DNA from: an uncultured Porticoccus sp.
Lineage (GTDB): Bacteria; Pseudomonadota; Gammaproteobacteria; Pseudomonadales; Porticoccaceae
DNA: 64,000 bases
Assembly: GCF_913061305.1 (NCBI RefSeq)
Contig: NZ_CAJXST010000005.1
Coordinates: 186,001-250,000, forward strand
Direction of reading: 5' to 3'
The notes below the pieces were generated by a model. That model had not been told where the DNA came from, did no database searches, and saw only the letters and a list, made by a program, of their open reading frames with translations. This document shows positions 37,372-46,419 of the stretch, piece after piece. The translations under genes were made by a program, and so were the position numbers. The first letter of the stretch is position 1, and the number at the start of each line of letters is the position of its first letter.

Positions 37372-37394
37372 ATAAGCCTGGATGCCCGGCTTAT
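37372..37394. repeat. Hairpin overlapping the usp stop codon
   Basis: ATAAGCC (37372-37378) and GGCTTAT (37388-37394) are exact inverted repeats with a nine-base loop. On the minus strand it forms at the end of the universal stress gene and before slt. No T-run follows on either strand, so it is at best a weak terminator or an mRNA 3'-end stabiliser. Confidence 0.35.
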
Positions 37395-37819
37395 ACCCGG
37401 ACCGCCAGCACATCACAGTGGGATCCGTGCAGTACACCGGTCGCCGTTGAGCCCAGTATCAGACTGATACCATGACGGCCGTGGCTACCGACTACAATCA
37501 GGTCCACGTTGTTGTCATTGGCAAACCGGTGCATCTCCTGGGCGGGTTGGCCGATGATCACATGTTGGCTTTCAAGGGGAACTCCGAGATCTTTGCCGAT
37601 AACAGTCAAACGCTGTTTCGCCTGCTCCTCCAGCTGGTATTGGACCTCGGTAAGGTCCATCGGGATATCGCCGCCATAGGCAAATGACAGCGGCTCCTGC
37701 ACATGGACAAGGCTCAATTGGCACTCACCGTTGCCAAACAGGGACTTGACTCTCTCGACCACTTGCTGTGATTCTGGAGATAGGTCCAGACCGATCAGGA
37801 TGTGTTTGTAGGCGGACAT
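37391..37819 (-). CDS. Universal stress protein, UspA family
   Basis: This 142-residue single-domain protein has the ATP-binding pattern G-x2-G-x9-GS in GSHGRHGISLILGSTATGV near the C-terminus, and the typical start YKHILIGLDLSPES. Such proteins accumulate under starvation and stress; the molecular role is poorly defined. GGGAGA precedes the ATG by six bases. It is separated from slt by the short hairpin region and is probably its own unit. Confidence 0.94.
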   Translation of the reverse strand: MSAYKHILIGLDLSPESQQVVERVKSLFGNGECQLSLVHVQEPLSFAYGGDIPMDLTEVQYQLEEQAKQRLTVIGKDLGVPLESQHVIIGQPAQEMHRFANDNNVDLIVVGSHGRHGISLILGSTATGVLHGSHCDVLAVRV

Positions 37820-37880
37820 GAAGTATCTCCCGTAACTGGTTTATCAACGCTTTCTCAAGTATATAAGGTTGTAGCAGATA

Positions 37881-38405
37881 ATGACCTATTTGTTAATTCT
37901 ACTGATACTGGCGCTTATCATTTCACCGCTGCTCTGGTTTCGCCAGAGCCCCCGCCAGAAAATGATCACCGAGATGCGACGCCTGGCCTCGTCCCGAGGA
38001 CTTCGGGTTCGCCTCGTGCATGCCCCGGATGCCAGAGAGGGAGAAGGTCGCCTTGAATACGCAGGTTATACCCTGCTTTGGGTGCCAGACTCCAGTCCAT
38101 CGCCATTTTCCCGGATGGAAAAGTGGCTGTTGGTTCGGGGTACCCGCCGTGGCGACCACTCGCCCTGGGAGGGCTGGCAATGGATGGGCCATGAGGCCAA
38201 CGACCGGTTAATACCGGTTATTGGGGCAGCACTGTCGGCCCTGCCAGCTGACGTAATCGCTGTTGAGGTCAACCGTGAGGGTGTAGCCATTGTCTGGCAG
38301 GAGCGTGGTGAGCTGGCGGATATTGACCGGATAGATGCCCAGTTGAAACACCTCAGAAGTGCGATCCGGCCCGAACAATCACTCGACAGATTGACAACTG
38401 AGTGA
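37881..38405 (+). CDS. Small membrane-anchored protein of unknown function
   Basis: The 174-residue protein has one N-terminal transmembrane helix (MTYLLILLILALIISPLLWF) and a cytoplasmic domain with basic character. LLWVPDSS, WQWMGHEA and the helical tail DIDRIDAQLKHLRSAI are visible, but I recognise no family with certainty. A small unnamed gene beside topA is also my recollection for Pseudomonas. No Shine-Dalgarno sequence is clear before the ATG. It is followed by the topA promoter, so it is probably monocistronic. Confidence 0.75.
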   Translation: MTYLLILLILALIISPLLWFRQSPRQKMITEMRRLASSRGLRVRLVHAPDAREGEGRLEYAGYTLLWVPDSSPSPFSRMEKWLLVRGTRRGDHSPWEGWQWMGHEANDRLIPVIGAALSALPADVIAVEVNREGVAIVWQERGELADIDRIDAQLKHLRSAIRPEQSLDRLTTE

Positions 38406-38414
38406 AAAATTACC

Positions 38415-38445
38415 TTGACCAAACCACCGGCGGCACATGTATATT
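38415..38445 (+). promoter_or_regulatory. topA promoter candidate
   Basis: TTGACC (38415-38420) is followed by TGTATA after 17 bases (38438-38443), overlapping TATATT (38440-38445, spacing 19). It stands about 76 bases before the topA ATG. GGTGG...CCACC within the leader can form a short hairpin. Confidence 0.5.
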
Positions 38446-38520
38446 CGCTCCCTTTCAGGCTTTGGTGGTGCCACCTGGTAGCACTTTAGGCAATCAATTT
38501 ACAGGATAAACGGCTGCTTC

Positions 38521-41154
38521 ATGGGTAAATCACTGGTTATCGTCGAGTCGCCGGCCAAGGCGAAAACGATCAACAAGTATCTCGGCAACGATTTCATCGT
38601 GAAGTCGAGTATCGGGCATATTCGGGATCTGCCTACGGGTGGTGGTAAAACGGTTGACCCAAAAGAACGGGCCAGGACGGCTGCGGCCACCCGCAAGCTG
38701 TCGGACGATGAAAAAGCAAAACAGCGCTCCAGAAGAGCCAGGGAACAGCTGGTCAATCGCATGGGAATAGACCCCGAGCATGGTTGGAAAGCGCGCTATG
38801 AGATTCTGCCCGGCAAGGAAAAAGTTGTCGCTGAGTTGAAAAAACTGGCCAAGGACGCGGATCATATCTATCTCGCCACGGACCTTGATAGGGAGGGGGA
38901 GGCGATTGCCTGGCACCTCATGGAAGCCATTGGCGGTGATCCCGAGCTATATCAGCGTGTTGTCTTTAATGAAATCACCAAAAAAGCGATTAAGGCGGCT
39001 TTCGAAAAACCGGGCAAGCTGGATACCAATCGGGTAAGTGCCCAGCAGGCCCGCCGTTTTCTCGACAGGGTCGTTGGCTTTATGGTGTCGCCACTGCTCT
39101 GGAGTAAGGTGGCCAGAGGGCTTTCTGCGGGTCGCGTGCAATCGGTAGCAGTTAAACTGATTGTTGAGCGCGAACGTGAAATTCGTGCTTTTGAACCGGA
39201 AGAGTACTGGACGGTGCACGCCGATCTGGAGACCACGGCTGAGGACATGGTCCGCTTTGAGGTGAAGAAGCAGGGCTCCGATCAGTTCAGGCCTGTCAGC
39301 CAGGGCCAGACAGACGCCGCGCTGGCCGCGCTGAAAAATGCTTCCTACGAAGTGATTGCCCGTGAGGACAAACCCACCTCCAGCAAGCCGTCGGCGCCGT
39401 TTATCACTTCAACCCTGCAACAGGCCTCCAGCACCAGGCTCGGTTATGGGGTGAAAAAAACCATGATGCTGGCCCAGCGCCTTTACGAAGGCGGTTATAT
39501 CACCTACATGCGAACAGACTCCACCAACCTCAGTGCTGATGCAGTGACTGTCTGCCGTGACTTTATCAAAACGCGCTATGGTGCTGACTACCTGCCTGAA
39601 AGCCCCACGATTTATGGCAGTAAAGCCGGGGCCCAGGAGGCGCACGAAGCGATAAGACCCTCCAATATTGATATCAAGCCAGGTGACCTGGATGCGATGG
39701 AAGAGGATGCCAAAAAACTGTATCGGTTAATCTGGCAGCAATTTGTCGCCTGTCAGATGGTGCCGGCACAATTTACCAGCACCACGGTGACAGTGAAGGC
39801 AGAGGACTTCGAACTTCGTGCAAAAGGTCGGGTCACGCTGTTTGACGGCTATCTGAAAGTGCTGCCTGCGATGTCAAAAAAAGGTGACGACATCGAGTTG
39901 CCTGAAATGTCCGTTGGTGCCCGGTTGCTGCTCAACAAGCTGATCCCGATGCAGCATTTTACCAAGCCCCCGGCTCGCTACTCAGAGGCCTCCCTGGTCA
40001 AAGAGCTGGAAAAACGCGGTATCGGTCGCCCATCGACCTACGCATCCATCATTTCCACGATTCAGGATCGTGGCTATGTGCGGGTCGACAATCGCCGCTT
40101 CTACGCCGAGAAAATCGGTGATGTCGTTACGGACCGTTTGAACGAAAACTTTACCGACCTGATGGACTACGGTTTTACGGCCACAATGGAAGCCTACCTG
40201 GACGAAATTGCCCAGGGAAAACTGGAATGGAAGCAGGTGCTCGACCAGTTCTATTCGGATTTCTCTGCCAAGCTGAACCGGGCTGAAGCTGATGGCGGCA
40301 TGCGCCCCAATGAGCCATCGCTCACGGATATTCCCTGTCCCCAGTGTGGTCGACCGATGATGATTCGCACGGGTACGACGGGAGTTTTCCTCGGCTGTTC
40401 CGGTTACAACCTGCCACCTAAAGAGCGCTGCAAAGGTACCCTGAATCTTATTCCCGGTGATGAGGCCGTCAACGTCGACGAGGACGATGAGGCTGAATCG
40501 AGGCAGTTGATGCATCGCCACCGTTGCCCCCTCTGCAATACGGCTATGGATGCCTACTTGATTGATGAGGGACGAAAACTGCACGTCTGTGGCAACAACC
40601 CCGACTGCGATGGCTTTGAAGTGGAAACCGGTGTTTTCAAGCTCAAGGGGTATGAAGGTCCGCTGATTGAATGCGATAAATGCGGTAGTGACATGCAGCT
40701 CAAGTCGGGCCGTTTTGGCAAATATTTCGGCTGTACCAACGATGACTGTAAAAATACCCGCAAGCTACTCCGGAGTGGTCAGCCAGCTCCCCCCAAGATG
40801 GATCCTGTCCCGATGCCAGAGCTGACCTGCGAAAAAGTAACGGATCATTATATCCTCAGGGATGGTGCATCCGGTCTGTTTCTGGCGGCCAGCCAGTTTC
40901 CCCGGCATCGTGAAACCCGTGCGCCATTGGTTGTCGAACTGTTGCCCCACACAAAAGAAATTGATCCCAAGTATCAGTTCCTCTTTGATGCTCCCGTCGC
41001 CGATCCCGATGGTATTCCCACGGTGATTCGCTTCAGTCGTAAAACTGGCGAGCAGTATGTCCAGTCTGAGCAGGAGGGTAAGCCCACTGGATGGAAAGCA
41101 TTTTATGACCAGGGTGCCTGGCGGGAAAAAGATGACCGCAAGGGTAAGAAATAG
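38521..41154 (+). CDS. topA: DNA topoisomerase I
   Basis: This type IA topoisomerase relaxes negative supercoils. The 877 residues begin with the Toprim domain ([28 protein letters not shown]) and contain the catalytic tyrosine Y329 in [12 protein letters not shown]. Three C-terminal zinc-ribbon modules follow (CPQCGRPM...C...C, CPLCNTAM...C...C, CDKCGSDM...C...C), the usual number in gammaproteobacteria, and a final ssDNA-binding tail. Compare E. coli TopA at 865. Confidence 0.98.
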   Translation: MGKSLVIVESPAKAKTINKYLGNDFIVKSSIGHIRDLPTGGGKTVDPKERARTAAATRKLSDDEKAKQRSRRAREQLVNRMGIDPEHGWKARYEILPGKEKVVAELKKLAKDADHIYLATDLDREGEAIAWHLMEAIGGDPELYQRVVFNEITKKAIKAAFEKPGKLDTNRVSAQQARRFLDRVVGFMVSPLLWSKVARGLSAGRVQSVAVKLIVEREREIRAFEPEEYWTVHADLETTAEDMVRFEVKKQGSDQFRPVSQGQTDAALAALKNASYEVIAREDKPTSSKPSAPFITSTLQQASSTRLGYGVKKTMMLAQRLYEGGYITYMRTDSTNLSADAVTVCRDFIKTRYGADYLPESPTIYGSKAGAQEAHEAIRPSNIDIKPGDLDAMEEDAKKLYRLIWQQFVACQMVPAQFTSTTVTVKAEDFELRAKGRVTLFDGYLKVLPAMSKKGDDIELPEMSVGARLLLNKLIPMQHFTKPPARYSEASLVKELEKRGIGRPSTYASIISTIQDRGYVRVDNRRFYAEKIGDVVTDRLNENFTDLMDYGFTATMEAYLDEIAQGKLEWKQVLDQFYSDFSAKLNRAEADGGMRPNEPSLTDIPCPQCGRPMMIRTGTTGVFLGCSGYNLPPKERCKGTLNLIPGDEAVNVDEDDEAESRQLMHRHRCPLCNTAMDAYLIDEGRKLHVCGNNPDCDGFEVETGVFKLKGYEGPLIECDKCGSDMQLKSGRFGKYFGCTNDDCKNTRKLLRSGQPAPPKMDPVPMPELTCEKVTDHYILRDGASGLFLAASQFPRHRETRAPLVVELLPHTKEIDPKYQFLFDAPVADPDGIPTVIRFSRKTGEQYVQSEQEGKPTGWKAFYDQGAWREKDDRKGKK

Positions 41155-41166
41155 GAGGGGCTGCCA

Positions 41167-41679
41167 GTGAATCCCTTTCTGCCGGCCGTCAATCAGAAGC
41201 TCTACTTCTGTGACTTGTTGTTGCACCAGATTGACCGGGATCAGACTCATGTTGTTGGGCCAGCGGCAAACCTGCAACTGGCGCTTTGCCAGTCAGCACT
41301 GTTCCAACTCGAAGCAGCCTATCGCCTCTATTTGCGCGAGGTAGCGACAACCTACCGACACAGGGCCGCCGAGACAATTTCTTCTGTTGGGGAGCTGATT
41401 GCGGCCATGGCGTCCATTGGTCAATCGCCGTCTGAGGCCGGGGAGCTGGCTAACCTGGAGGCGGATAAAGGGAGCTGGCTTGCCAATATGCTGAATGCCC
41501 GTGATCGTCTGCTTGAGGTTTGCCCGCAGGAAGTGGCCAATGCTGCTTCGCCCATTGCCGTCGTGCAAATTGAGCCGGGTGAGGACAGACGTGAATTGAG
41601 TGCTGATGTGCTCAACGGATGGTTGGAAGCCTTTCGGAGCATAATTGAGCGTCATCGCGAGCACATGGTTGAATGCTGA
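41167..41679 (+). CDS. Conserved small protein next to topA (DUF6586-like)
   Basis: The 170-residue soluble, largely helical protein has QLALCQSALFQLEAAYRLYLREVA in its N-terminal half and a conserved-looking C-terminus (LSADVLNGWLEAFRSIIERHREHM). I believe it matches the DUF6586 family found beside topA in Pseudomonas, but cannot verify this. The start is GTG at 41167, fixed by a strong AGGAGG eight bases upstream. The gene follows topA by 12 bases and is followed by a hairpin. Function unknown. Confidence 0.8.
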   Translation: MNPFLPAVNQKLYFCDLLLHQIDRDQTHVVGPAANLQLALCQSALFQLEAAYRLYLREVATTYRHRAAETISSVGELIAAMASIGQSPSEAGELANLEADKGSWLANMLNARDRLLEVCPQEVANAASPIAVVQIEPGEDRRELSADVLNGWLEAFRSIIERHREHMVEC

Positions 41680-41691
41680 CCGATATAGGCT

Positions 41692-41713
41692 GAATTAGCT
41701 CCCAGGCTAATTC
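41692..41713 (+). terminator. Hairpin after the topA operon
   Basis: GAATTAGC (41692-41699) and GCTAATTC (41706-41713) pair perfectly across a six-base loop, 13 bases after the stop of the DUF6586-like gene. No T-run follows, so it is an imperfect terminator candidate or a 3'-end stabiliser. Confidence 0.4.
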
Positions 41714-41734
41714 CTGTTGTCGGGTTAATAATGC

Positions 41735-41757
41735 AGTACCCCTCTGGTACAATGCAG
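41735..41757 (+). promoter_or_regulatory. Promoter candidate for the 41780 gene
   Basis: TACAAT, preceded at 17 bases by TTAATA, lies about 25-50 bases before the ATG at 41780. Between the boxes GTACC and GGTAC form a short inverted repeat. The match to consensus is moderate. Confidence 0.35.
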
Positions 41758-41779
41758 GGATGTTATTTTTGAAAACCCG

Positions 41780-42040
41780 ATGGAATACTCAATGGCTATC
41801 TCCCTGTTTGAAATCGTAATTTTACCTGATGGAGATATTGCCCTGCAGCGGACGGATGAAGAGGACGCGCCGTTGATCAGAATCAGTTTTTCGGGAGAGG
41901 CCAAGGCGTTTCTTCAGGAGGCCAAGGTTGATGTCGCCAAAGCCATGATCGATGCGGGAATCGAGGTCTTTGAGGAGTTGGGTGCAGACAATTTTCAGAT
42001 GGAGGAGGGCACCATGATCAAAAACCGGGTGCTCCACTGA
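41780..42040 (+). CDS. Small acidic conserved protein between topA and lexA
   Basis: The 86-residue acidic protein has the pattern FEIVILPDGDIALQRTDEEDAPLIRISFS, then AKAFLQEAKVDVAKAMIDAGIEVFEEL, suggesting a short beta-sheet followed by a helix. I do not know a named family. The equivalent position near lexA in Pseudomonas also has a small unnamed gene, from memory. ATG codons at 41780 and 41792 are both possible; no ribosome site decides. It converges on lexA. Confidence 0.7.
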   Translation: MEYSMAISLFEIVILPDGDIALQRTDEEDAPLIRISFSGEAKAFLQEAKVDVAKAMIDAGIEVFEELGADNFQMEEGTMIKNRVLH

Positions 42041-42115
42041 TATCAGACCGCCGAGGATAGCCGTTCGCAGTGCTGTCGGTTCAGCGAACTTACAGCGCCT
42101 GTAACTGGACCAATA

Positions 42116-42733
42116 CTATTGGGTATTTGTCCGAATAACACCGACCCCCAGGCCTTCAATGACAAAACTCTGTTCCCGCAGGTCGACCACAATAGGGGAC
42201 ATTTCTTCGTTTTCCGGTTCGAGCAGGACCTCATGGCGTTTCAGGCTTTTGCCCAGGCGCTTGACGGTCACATCATCTTCAATGCGCGCGACCACAATCT
42301 GACCTTTCTGGGCCTGCCCCGTTTTGTGAACAGCCAGTAAATCGCCGTCCATGATGCCGGCATTCTTCATGCTCATCCCGTGAACCCGCAACAGGTAGTC
42401 CGCTCTCGGATTGAACAGGTTTGCGCCGATGTCGAGATAGTCCTCAATGTTTTCTGCTGCAAGAACAGGATCCCCGGCGGCGACACGGCCAATCAATGGG
42501 AGGCCGGCGGGCTCCTCATCCAGCAGGCGAATACCGCGGGATGCGCCTGAAACCATCTCGATCATTCCCTTGCGCGCCAGTGCCCTGAGGTGCTCTTCTG
42601 CGGCGTTGGGCGACCTGAATCCCAGTTCGGTGGCAATCTCCGCCCGGGTTGGGGGATACCCCGTTTCATCAATATGCTGTTTGATCAGGTTCAGGATTTC
42701 CTGTTGTCGGGCAGTCAGTGATGTACTCGCCAT
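42116..42733 (-). CDS. lexA: SOS repressor LexA
   Basis: The 205-residue repressor-protease of the SOS regulon has an N-terminal winged helix-turn-helix ([23 protein letters not shown]), the self-cleavage site A86-G87 in RVAAGDP, and the catalytic dyad S121 (GMSMKN) and K158 (TVKRLGK). Two SOS boxes lie upstream, so it represses itself. It is transcribed opposite to its neighbours. No sulA follows it, although sulA is adjacent to lexA in Pseudomonas. Confidence 0.98.
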   Translation of the reverse strand: MASTSLTARQQEILNLIKQHIDETGYPPTRAEIATELGFRSPNAAEEHLRALARKGMIEMVSGASRGIRLLDEEPAGLPLIGRVAAGDPVLAAENIEDYLDIGANLFNPRADYLLRVHGMSMKNAGIMDGDLLAVHKTGQAQKGQIVVARIEDDVTVKRLGKSLKRHEVLLEPENEEMSPIVVDLREQSFVIEGLGVGVIRTNTQ

Positions 42734-42794
42734 TCTCTAACCTCGGGGCTTATCGGGATGCATTGCAGCAGTCGGCACGTTGCTGTCCAGACTG

Positions 42795-42827
42795 CTGTAA
42801 ATAAATATAGCCTGTAATTATTTACAG
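42795..42827 (-). promoter_or_regulatory. Tandem LexA (SOS) boxes upstream of lexA
   Basis: CTGTAATTATTTACAG (42812-42827) is a perfect CTGT-N8-ACAG box. CTGTAAATAAATATAG (42795-42810), one base away, is a second box with one mismatch (ATAG for ACAG). Adjacent double boxes are also found before E. coli lexA. The divergent LOG-family gene starts about 130 bases away and could share this control. Confidence 0.92.
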
Positions 42828-42958
42828 TATAAAGTTAAATTGATAGCGGGAAAAACCTTTTTCGACGGTATATTCTCAGAGTATCACTATGATCGCTGAT
42901 CGAAGTGGATCATTGACACAGGGCGACAGCGTTTTTTCGGTCATTGGAGAAATAGTCT

Positions 42959-43615
42959 ATGGAAGAAATCAAAGTCCCTGAAGCGTGGCGTGTCCTGCGT
43001 ATTCAGTCTGAACTGGTGGATGGCATTGAGTCGCTGTCAGGCCTCGGTGGCGCGGTATCTGTGTTCGGTAGTGCGCGTCTTCAGCCCGACTCCCGCTACT
43101 ATCAGGAGGCCATAGAACTGGGTGAAATTCTTGGAAAAGAGGGTGTACCTATCATCACCGGTGGCGGGCCCGGCATTATGGAGGCAGCGAACAAGGGCTG
43201 TTACGGCACCGGTGCAACTTCAGTGGGTTTGAATATTTCCCTGCCGTTGGAGCAGAATCACAATGCCTTTCAAGACGTATCACTGGATTTCCGCTACTTT
43301 TTCGTGCGCAAGTTCATGTTTGTGAAACATGCGGTGGGATTTGTCATATTTCCCGGAGGCTATGGCACCCTGGACGAATTGTTTGAGGCTTTGACACTGG
43401 TTCAGACCAATAAAGTGCGGCCCTTTCCTATTGTTCTATTGGGAACCAGTTACTGGCAGGGTCTGCTTGATTGGTTGAGAGAGACGATGTTGACGCACGG
43501 CTGTGTATCGGAAAGAGATTTACATTTATTCAGTCTGGTTGACGATGCCGAAAGTGCGGCAAAGATCATCCTGCAACATGCTCGCATGTTGCAGGCACAG
43601 GAGATCGCTGAATAA
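42959..43615 (+). CDS. LOG-family Rossmann protein (TIGR00730 type)
   Basis: The 218-residue protein has the LOG-family signature PGGYGTLDELFEALTLVQ, with VSVFGSARL and ITGGGPGIMEAANKG at the N-terminus. LOG proteins hydrolyse nucleoside 5'-monophosphates such as cytokinin ribotides to base and ribose 5-phosphate; these genes were formerly annotated lysine decarboxylase. TTGGAG lies about nine bases before the ATG. It diverges from lexA, and SOS control through the shared region is possible but unproven. Confidence 0.92.
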   Translation: MEEIKVPEAWRVLRIQSELVDGIESLSGLGGAVSVFGSARLQPDSRYYQEAIELGEILGKEGVPIITGGGPGIMEAANKGCYGTGATSVGLNISLPLEQNHNAFQDVSLDFRYFFVRKFMFVKHAVGFVIFPGGYGTLDELFEALTLVQTNKVRPFPIVLLGTSYWQGLLDWLRETMLTHGCVSERDLHLFSLVDDAESAAKIILQHARMLQAQEIAE

Positions 43616-43644
43616 CCCGGGTATCAGGAACGACCACCGACACT

Positions 43645-43962
43645 CTAAAAATCATCGAGTCCGTAAACAGTATCGGCATCAATGTCCGTCAATGGGTCAT
43701 TCCAGTTATCAGGGATATAGATGTCATCTGGAAAGTGGCTGTCTTCGTTGCTCAGTTCGTACGATGCCCGCCAATCCTCGGGTTGCTCAGCCGGTAGCAG
43801 TATCAATTGCTGCCAGGTTTCGAAGTCAATTTCACTGACCTCGCCACCGACGTGCTGGATTTCTATGGAACCGCTGTGCTCATCCAGAGCGACAACTTCG
43901 AAAATGTCATCCTGGGAGGCGTCCTCGTACCAGACGCCGATGACTGGAACTTGTGAAGCCAT
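43645..43962 (-). CDS. Small acidic conserved protein (DUF6763-like)
   Basis: The 105-residue very acidic protein has VIGVWYEDASQDDIFEVVALDE, SIEIQHVGGEVSEIDFETW and a tail of D/N-rich residues (PDDIYIPDNWNDPLTDIDAD). I believe this is the DUF6763 family but cannot verify it. A strong AGGAGG lies eight bases before the ATG, so the gene is real. It converges on the LOG gene. Function unknown. Confidence 0.8.
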   Translation of the reverse strand: MASQVPVIGVWYEDASQDDIFEVVALDEHSGSIEIQHVGGEVSEIDFETWQQLILLPAEQPEDWRASYELSNEDSHFPDDIYIPDNWNDPLTDIDADTVYGLDDF

Positions 43963-44226
43963 GGTTTAATCCTCCTCATTGTTCATTGAACGTATCACCA
44001 ACGGGGGGAAAGTGCACTGGCTCACGGGCGTGTTTCGGACGGATGGAGCAACCGGTGACCGTGAGGAAAGTCGCTTTTTAATGAACTTCTATTTAAAAAA
44101 CCGATGTAACTACCTTTCCTGGAAAGAGATAATTTCTCTGGTTGCTCGGAAATAAAAATTCCTTAAGTGCTGAATGTCATAACAGATTGTTTTTAAAATG
44201 AAAAATTTGTCTAATTTGCCAAAAGG

Positions 44227-44255
44227 TTGACAAGTCACCGCAGCCTTCTTATGTT
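44227..44255 (+). promoter_or_regulatory. nagZ promoter
   Basis: A perfect TTGACA (44227-44232) and TATGTT (44250-44255) are separated by 17 bases, about 29 bases before the nagZ ATG. The rest of the 321-base gap from 43963 is AT-rich, holds no gene, and probably contains the promoter of the minus-strand small gene at its left end. Confidence 0.65.
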
Positions 44256-44283
44256 GCGCCCCCTGCTAACAAAGGTTTAAGAC

Positions 44284-45300
44284 ATGACGCTTGGCCCATT
44301 GATGCTCGATCTGGAAGGACTGGTACTGACCCCGGAAGAACGGGCCCTGATTCTCAATCCATCAGTGGGCGGTATTATCTTTTTTGCCCGAAACTTTGCC
44401 AGCCGCAGTCAGCTCGTGGAGCTGGTGGCAGATATTCGCGCAACAAGAGCTGAGTTGTTGCTCTGTGTCGATCAGGAAGGGGGCCGGGTGCAACGCTTCC
44501 GCGATGGATTTACCTCTTTGCCACCGATGCAGTTACTGGGTGATTTATTGTTGAAGGACGAGGATGGCGAAGCATTGCTTCAGGATGCCGGTTGGCTGAT
44601 GGCCTCTGAATTACTTGCCTGCGGACTGGACTTCAGCTTTGCCCCCGTACTGGATCTGGATCGTGAAAACTGCGCGGTGATCGGCGATCGGTCGTTTGCT
44701 GATAATCCGGAGCAAGCCATTCGGGCCGCCCACTTGTTTATTGCCGGTATGCATCAGGCCGGCATGGCGGCAACAGGAAAACACTTCCCGGGCCATGGTG
44801 GTGTCATCGCCGACAGTCATCACGAAACACCCTATGACAACCGCTCTCTCCAGCAACTGCGAGATCGGGACTTGCAACCGTTTGTCCGACTTGCCGGTGA
44901 ACTGGATGCGATTATGCCTGCCCATATCGTTTACCCGGATGTTGAATCTGTGCCGGTGGGGTTTTCCCGTATCTGGCTACAGAAAATACTGCGCGAGGAA
45001 TTACAGTTTGAGGGGGTCATTTTCAGTGATGACCTGTCCATGAAAGGGGCGGATCTGGTGGGTGGTTACCCGGAAAAAGCCGACCGTGCCCTTCAGGCCG
45101 GCTGTGATATGGTGCTGGTCTGTAACAACCGTGCGGGTGCCTTGGAAGTGCTTGATTTTCTTTCTGAAAACCCTGTGAAGCCGTCTGGAAGATTAGATAA
45201 AATGGCGGCCAGGCAGTATCCGGATTGGGACGCGCTGCGATCCTCCGAACGCTGGCAGATCACTTCGCAGAAATTTGCAAAACTGCTGAAAAAGTCGTGA
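44284..45300 (+). CDS. nagZ: Beta-N-acetylglucosaminidase NagZ
   Basis: This cytoplasmic family-3 glycosidase removes GlcNAc from anhydromuropeptides in cell-wall recycling. The 338-residue protein has the motif KHFPGHGGVIADSHHETP, containing the mobile catalytic histidine/aspartate pair, and GVIFSDDLSMKGAD with the nucleophilic aspartate. The N-terminus GPLMLDLEGLVLTPEER is typical. It heads nagZ-mscS-mtnP. The recycling role complements slt and mltD elsewhere in the window. Confidence 0.96.
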   Translation: MTLGPLMLDLEGLVLTPEERALILNPSVGGIIFFARNFASRSQLVELVADIRATRAELLLCVDQEGGRVQRFRDGFTSLPPMQLLGDLLLKDEDGEALLQDAGWLMASELLACGLDFSFAPVLDLDRENCAVIGDRSFADNPEQAIRAAHLFIAGMHQAGMAATGKHFPGHGGVIADSHHETPYDNRSLQQLRDRDLQPFVRLAGELDAIMPAHIVYPDVESVPVGFSRIWLQKILREELQFEGVIFSDDLSMKGADLVGGYPEKADRALQAGCDMVLVCNNRAGALEVLDFLSENPVKPSGRLDKMAARQYPDWDALRSSERWQITSQKFAKLLKKS

Positions 45301-45315
45301 ACAGGAATCCATAGC

Positions 45316-46419
45316 ATGCAGCAACTGGAAGCGTGGTTAGTCAATATCACCGGGGAAAGCTATCTGTTGATCGCCGAGATTTTCCTGATCGTTCTGGCAG
45401 CCATGACAGCGGGATTTCTGGCAACGCGAATACTGAACTTTCTGCAAACGCGGGCGCTCAAGACGTCAAATTTTTGGGATGACGCCTTGATTGAGGCCTG
45501 CCGCCGTCCGGCAGTCTGGGCCATCTGGATACTGGGGGTTAATTATGCGGCGGCTGTCGCCGCCAGGCAGGCCGGATCCGAATGGTATGAATTGCTGGCA
45601 CCTATTAACCGGGTTGTCATTATCTTTCTGGCGGCGCTATTTTTACTCAACCTGATTAAGCGTGCTGAACTGAATCTGGTGCATCCAGAATATACCAGTG
45701 ATCCCATGGATGAGACCACGGTCAAGGCCATTGGCAAATTGCTGCGCGCTTCGGTCATCATCACCGCCACGCTCATTGCCATGCAGGCTTTTGGCTACAG
45801 TATTTCTGGCTTGCTCGCTTTTGGTGGTATCGGCGGCCTAGCAGTGGGTTTTGCCGCCAAGGATCTGCTGGCAAATTTCTTTGGTGGTTTGATGATTTAT
45901 CTGGACCAGCCCTTCAAGGTGGGGGACTGGGTACGATCCCCGGATAAGGAGATTGAGGGCACTGTCGAAGATATCGGCTGGCGACTGACACGTATTCGCA
46001 CCTTTGACAAGCGTCCACTCTATGTTCCGAACTCGGTGTTTAACAGTATTGCCGTGGAAAACCCCTCGCGTATGTTTAACCGGCGGATCTACGAGACGGT
46101 GGGTATTCGCTACCAGGATGTCGATAAAATGGCGGGAATTGTGGCCGACGTGAAACAGATGTTGTGCGATCATCCGGAAATTGATCAGAACCAGACCATG
46201 ATCGTCAATTTTGTCTCTTTCGGTGCCTCATCGGTTAACTTCTTCGTTTATACGTTTACCAAAACCACCAAGTGGGTGGTTTTTCACGAGGTAAAACAGG
46301 ATGTGCTGTTAAAGGTAAGCGACATCGTAGCCGGTCACGGTGCCGAGATTGCTTTCCCAACATCCACTGTCCATATTCCCGACCAGCTGCGATTGTTGCA
46401 GGCCTCGGAGGTCGAATGA
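45316..46419 (+). CDS. Mechanosensitive channel, MscS family
   Basis: The 367-residue inner-membrane channel has about four N-terminal hydrophobic segments. The pore helix and beta-domain region shows GIGGLAVGFAAKDLLANFFGGLMIYLDQPFKVGDWV, and the cytoplasmic MscS domain follows. MscS-like channels release solutes on hypo-osmotic shock. It starts 15 bases after nagZ, and its stop overlaps the next ATG, so all three genes are probably co-transcribed. Confidence 0.93.
   Translation: MQQLEAWLVNITGESYLLIAEIFLIVLAAMTAGFLATRILNFLQTRALKTSNFWDDALIEACRRPAVWAIWILGVNYAAAVAARQAGSEWYELLAPINRVVIIFLAALFLLNLIKRAELNLVHPEYTSDPMDETTVKAIGKLLRASVIITATLIAMQAFGYSISGLLAFGGIGGLAVGFAAKDLLANFFGGLMIYLDQPFKVGDWVRSPDKEIEGTVEDIGWRLTRIRTFDKRPLYVPNSVFNSIAVENPSRMFNRRIYETVGIRYQDVDKMAGIVADVKQMLCDHPEIDQNQTMIVNFVSFGASSVNFFVYTFTKTTKWVVFHEVKQDVLLKVSDIVAGHGAEIAFPTSTVHIPDQLRLLQASEVE

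Noticed and set aside
44227-44255. nagZ promoter as an SOS-controlled site
   Set aside because: No CTGT-N8-ACAG match is present there; the only boxes are upstream of lexA.
46272-46415. N-terminal extension of mtnP into mscS
   Set aside because: The family N-terminus begins at 46416, where ATGA overlaps the mscS stop; the extension is basic, cysteine-rich shadow sequence.
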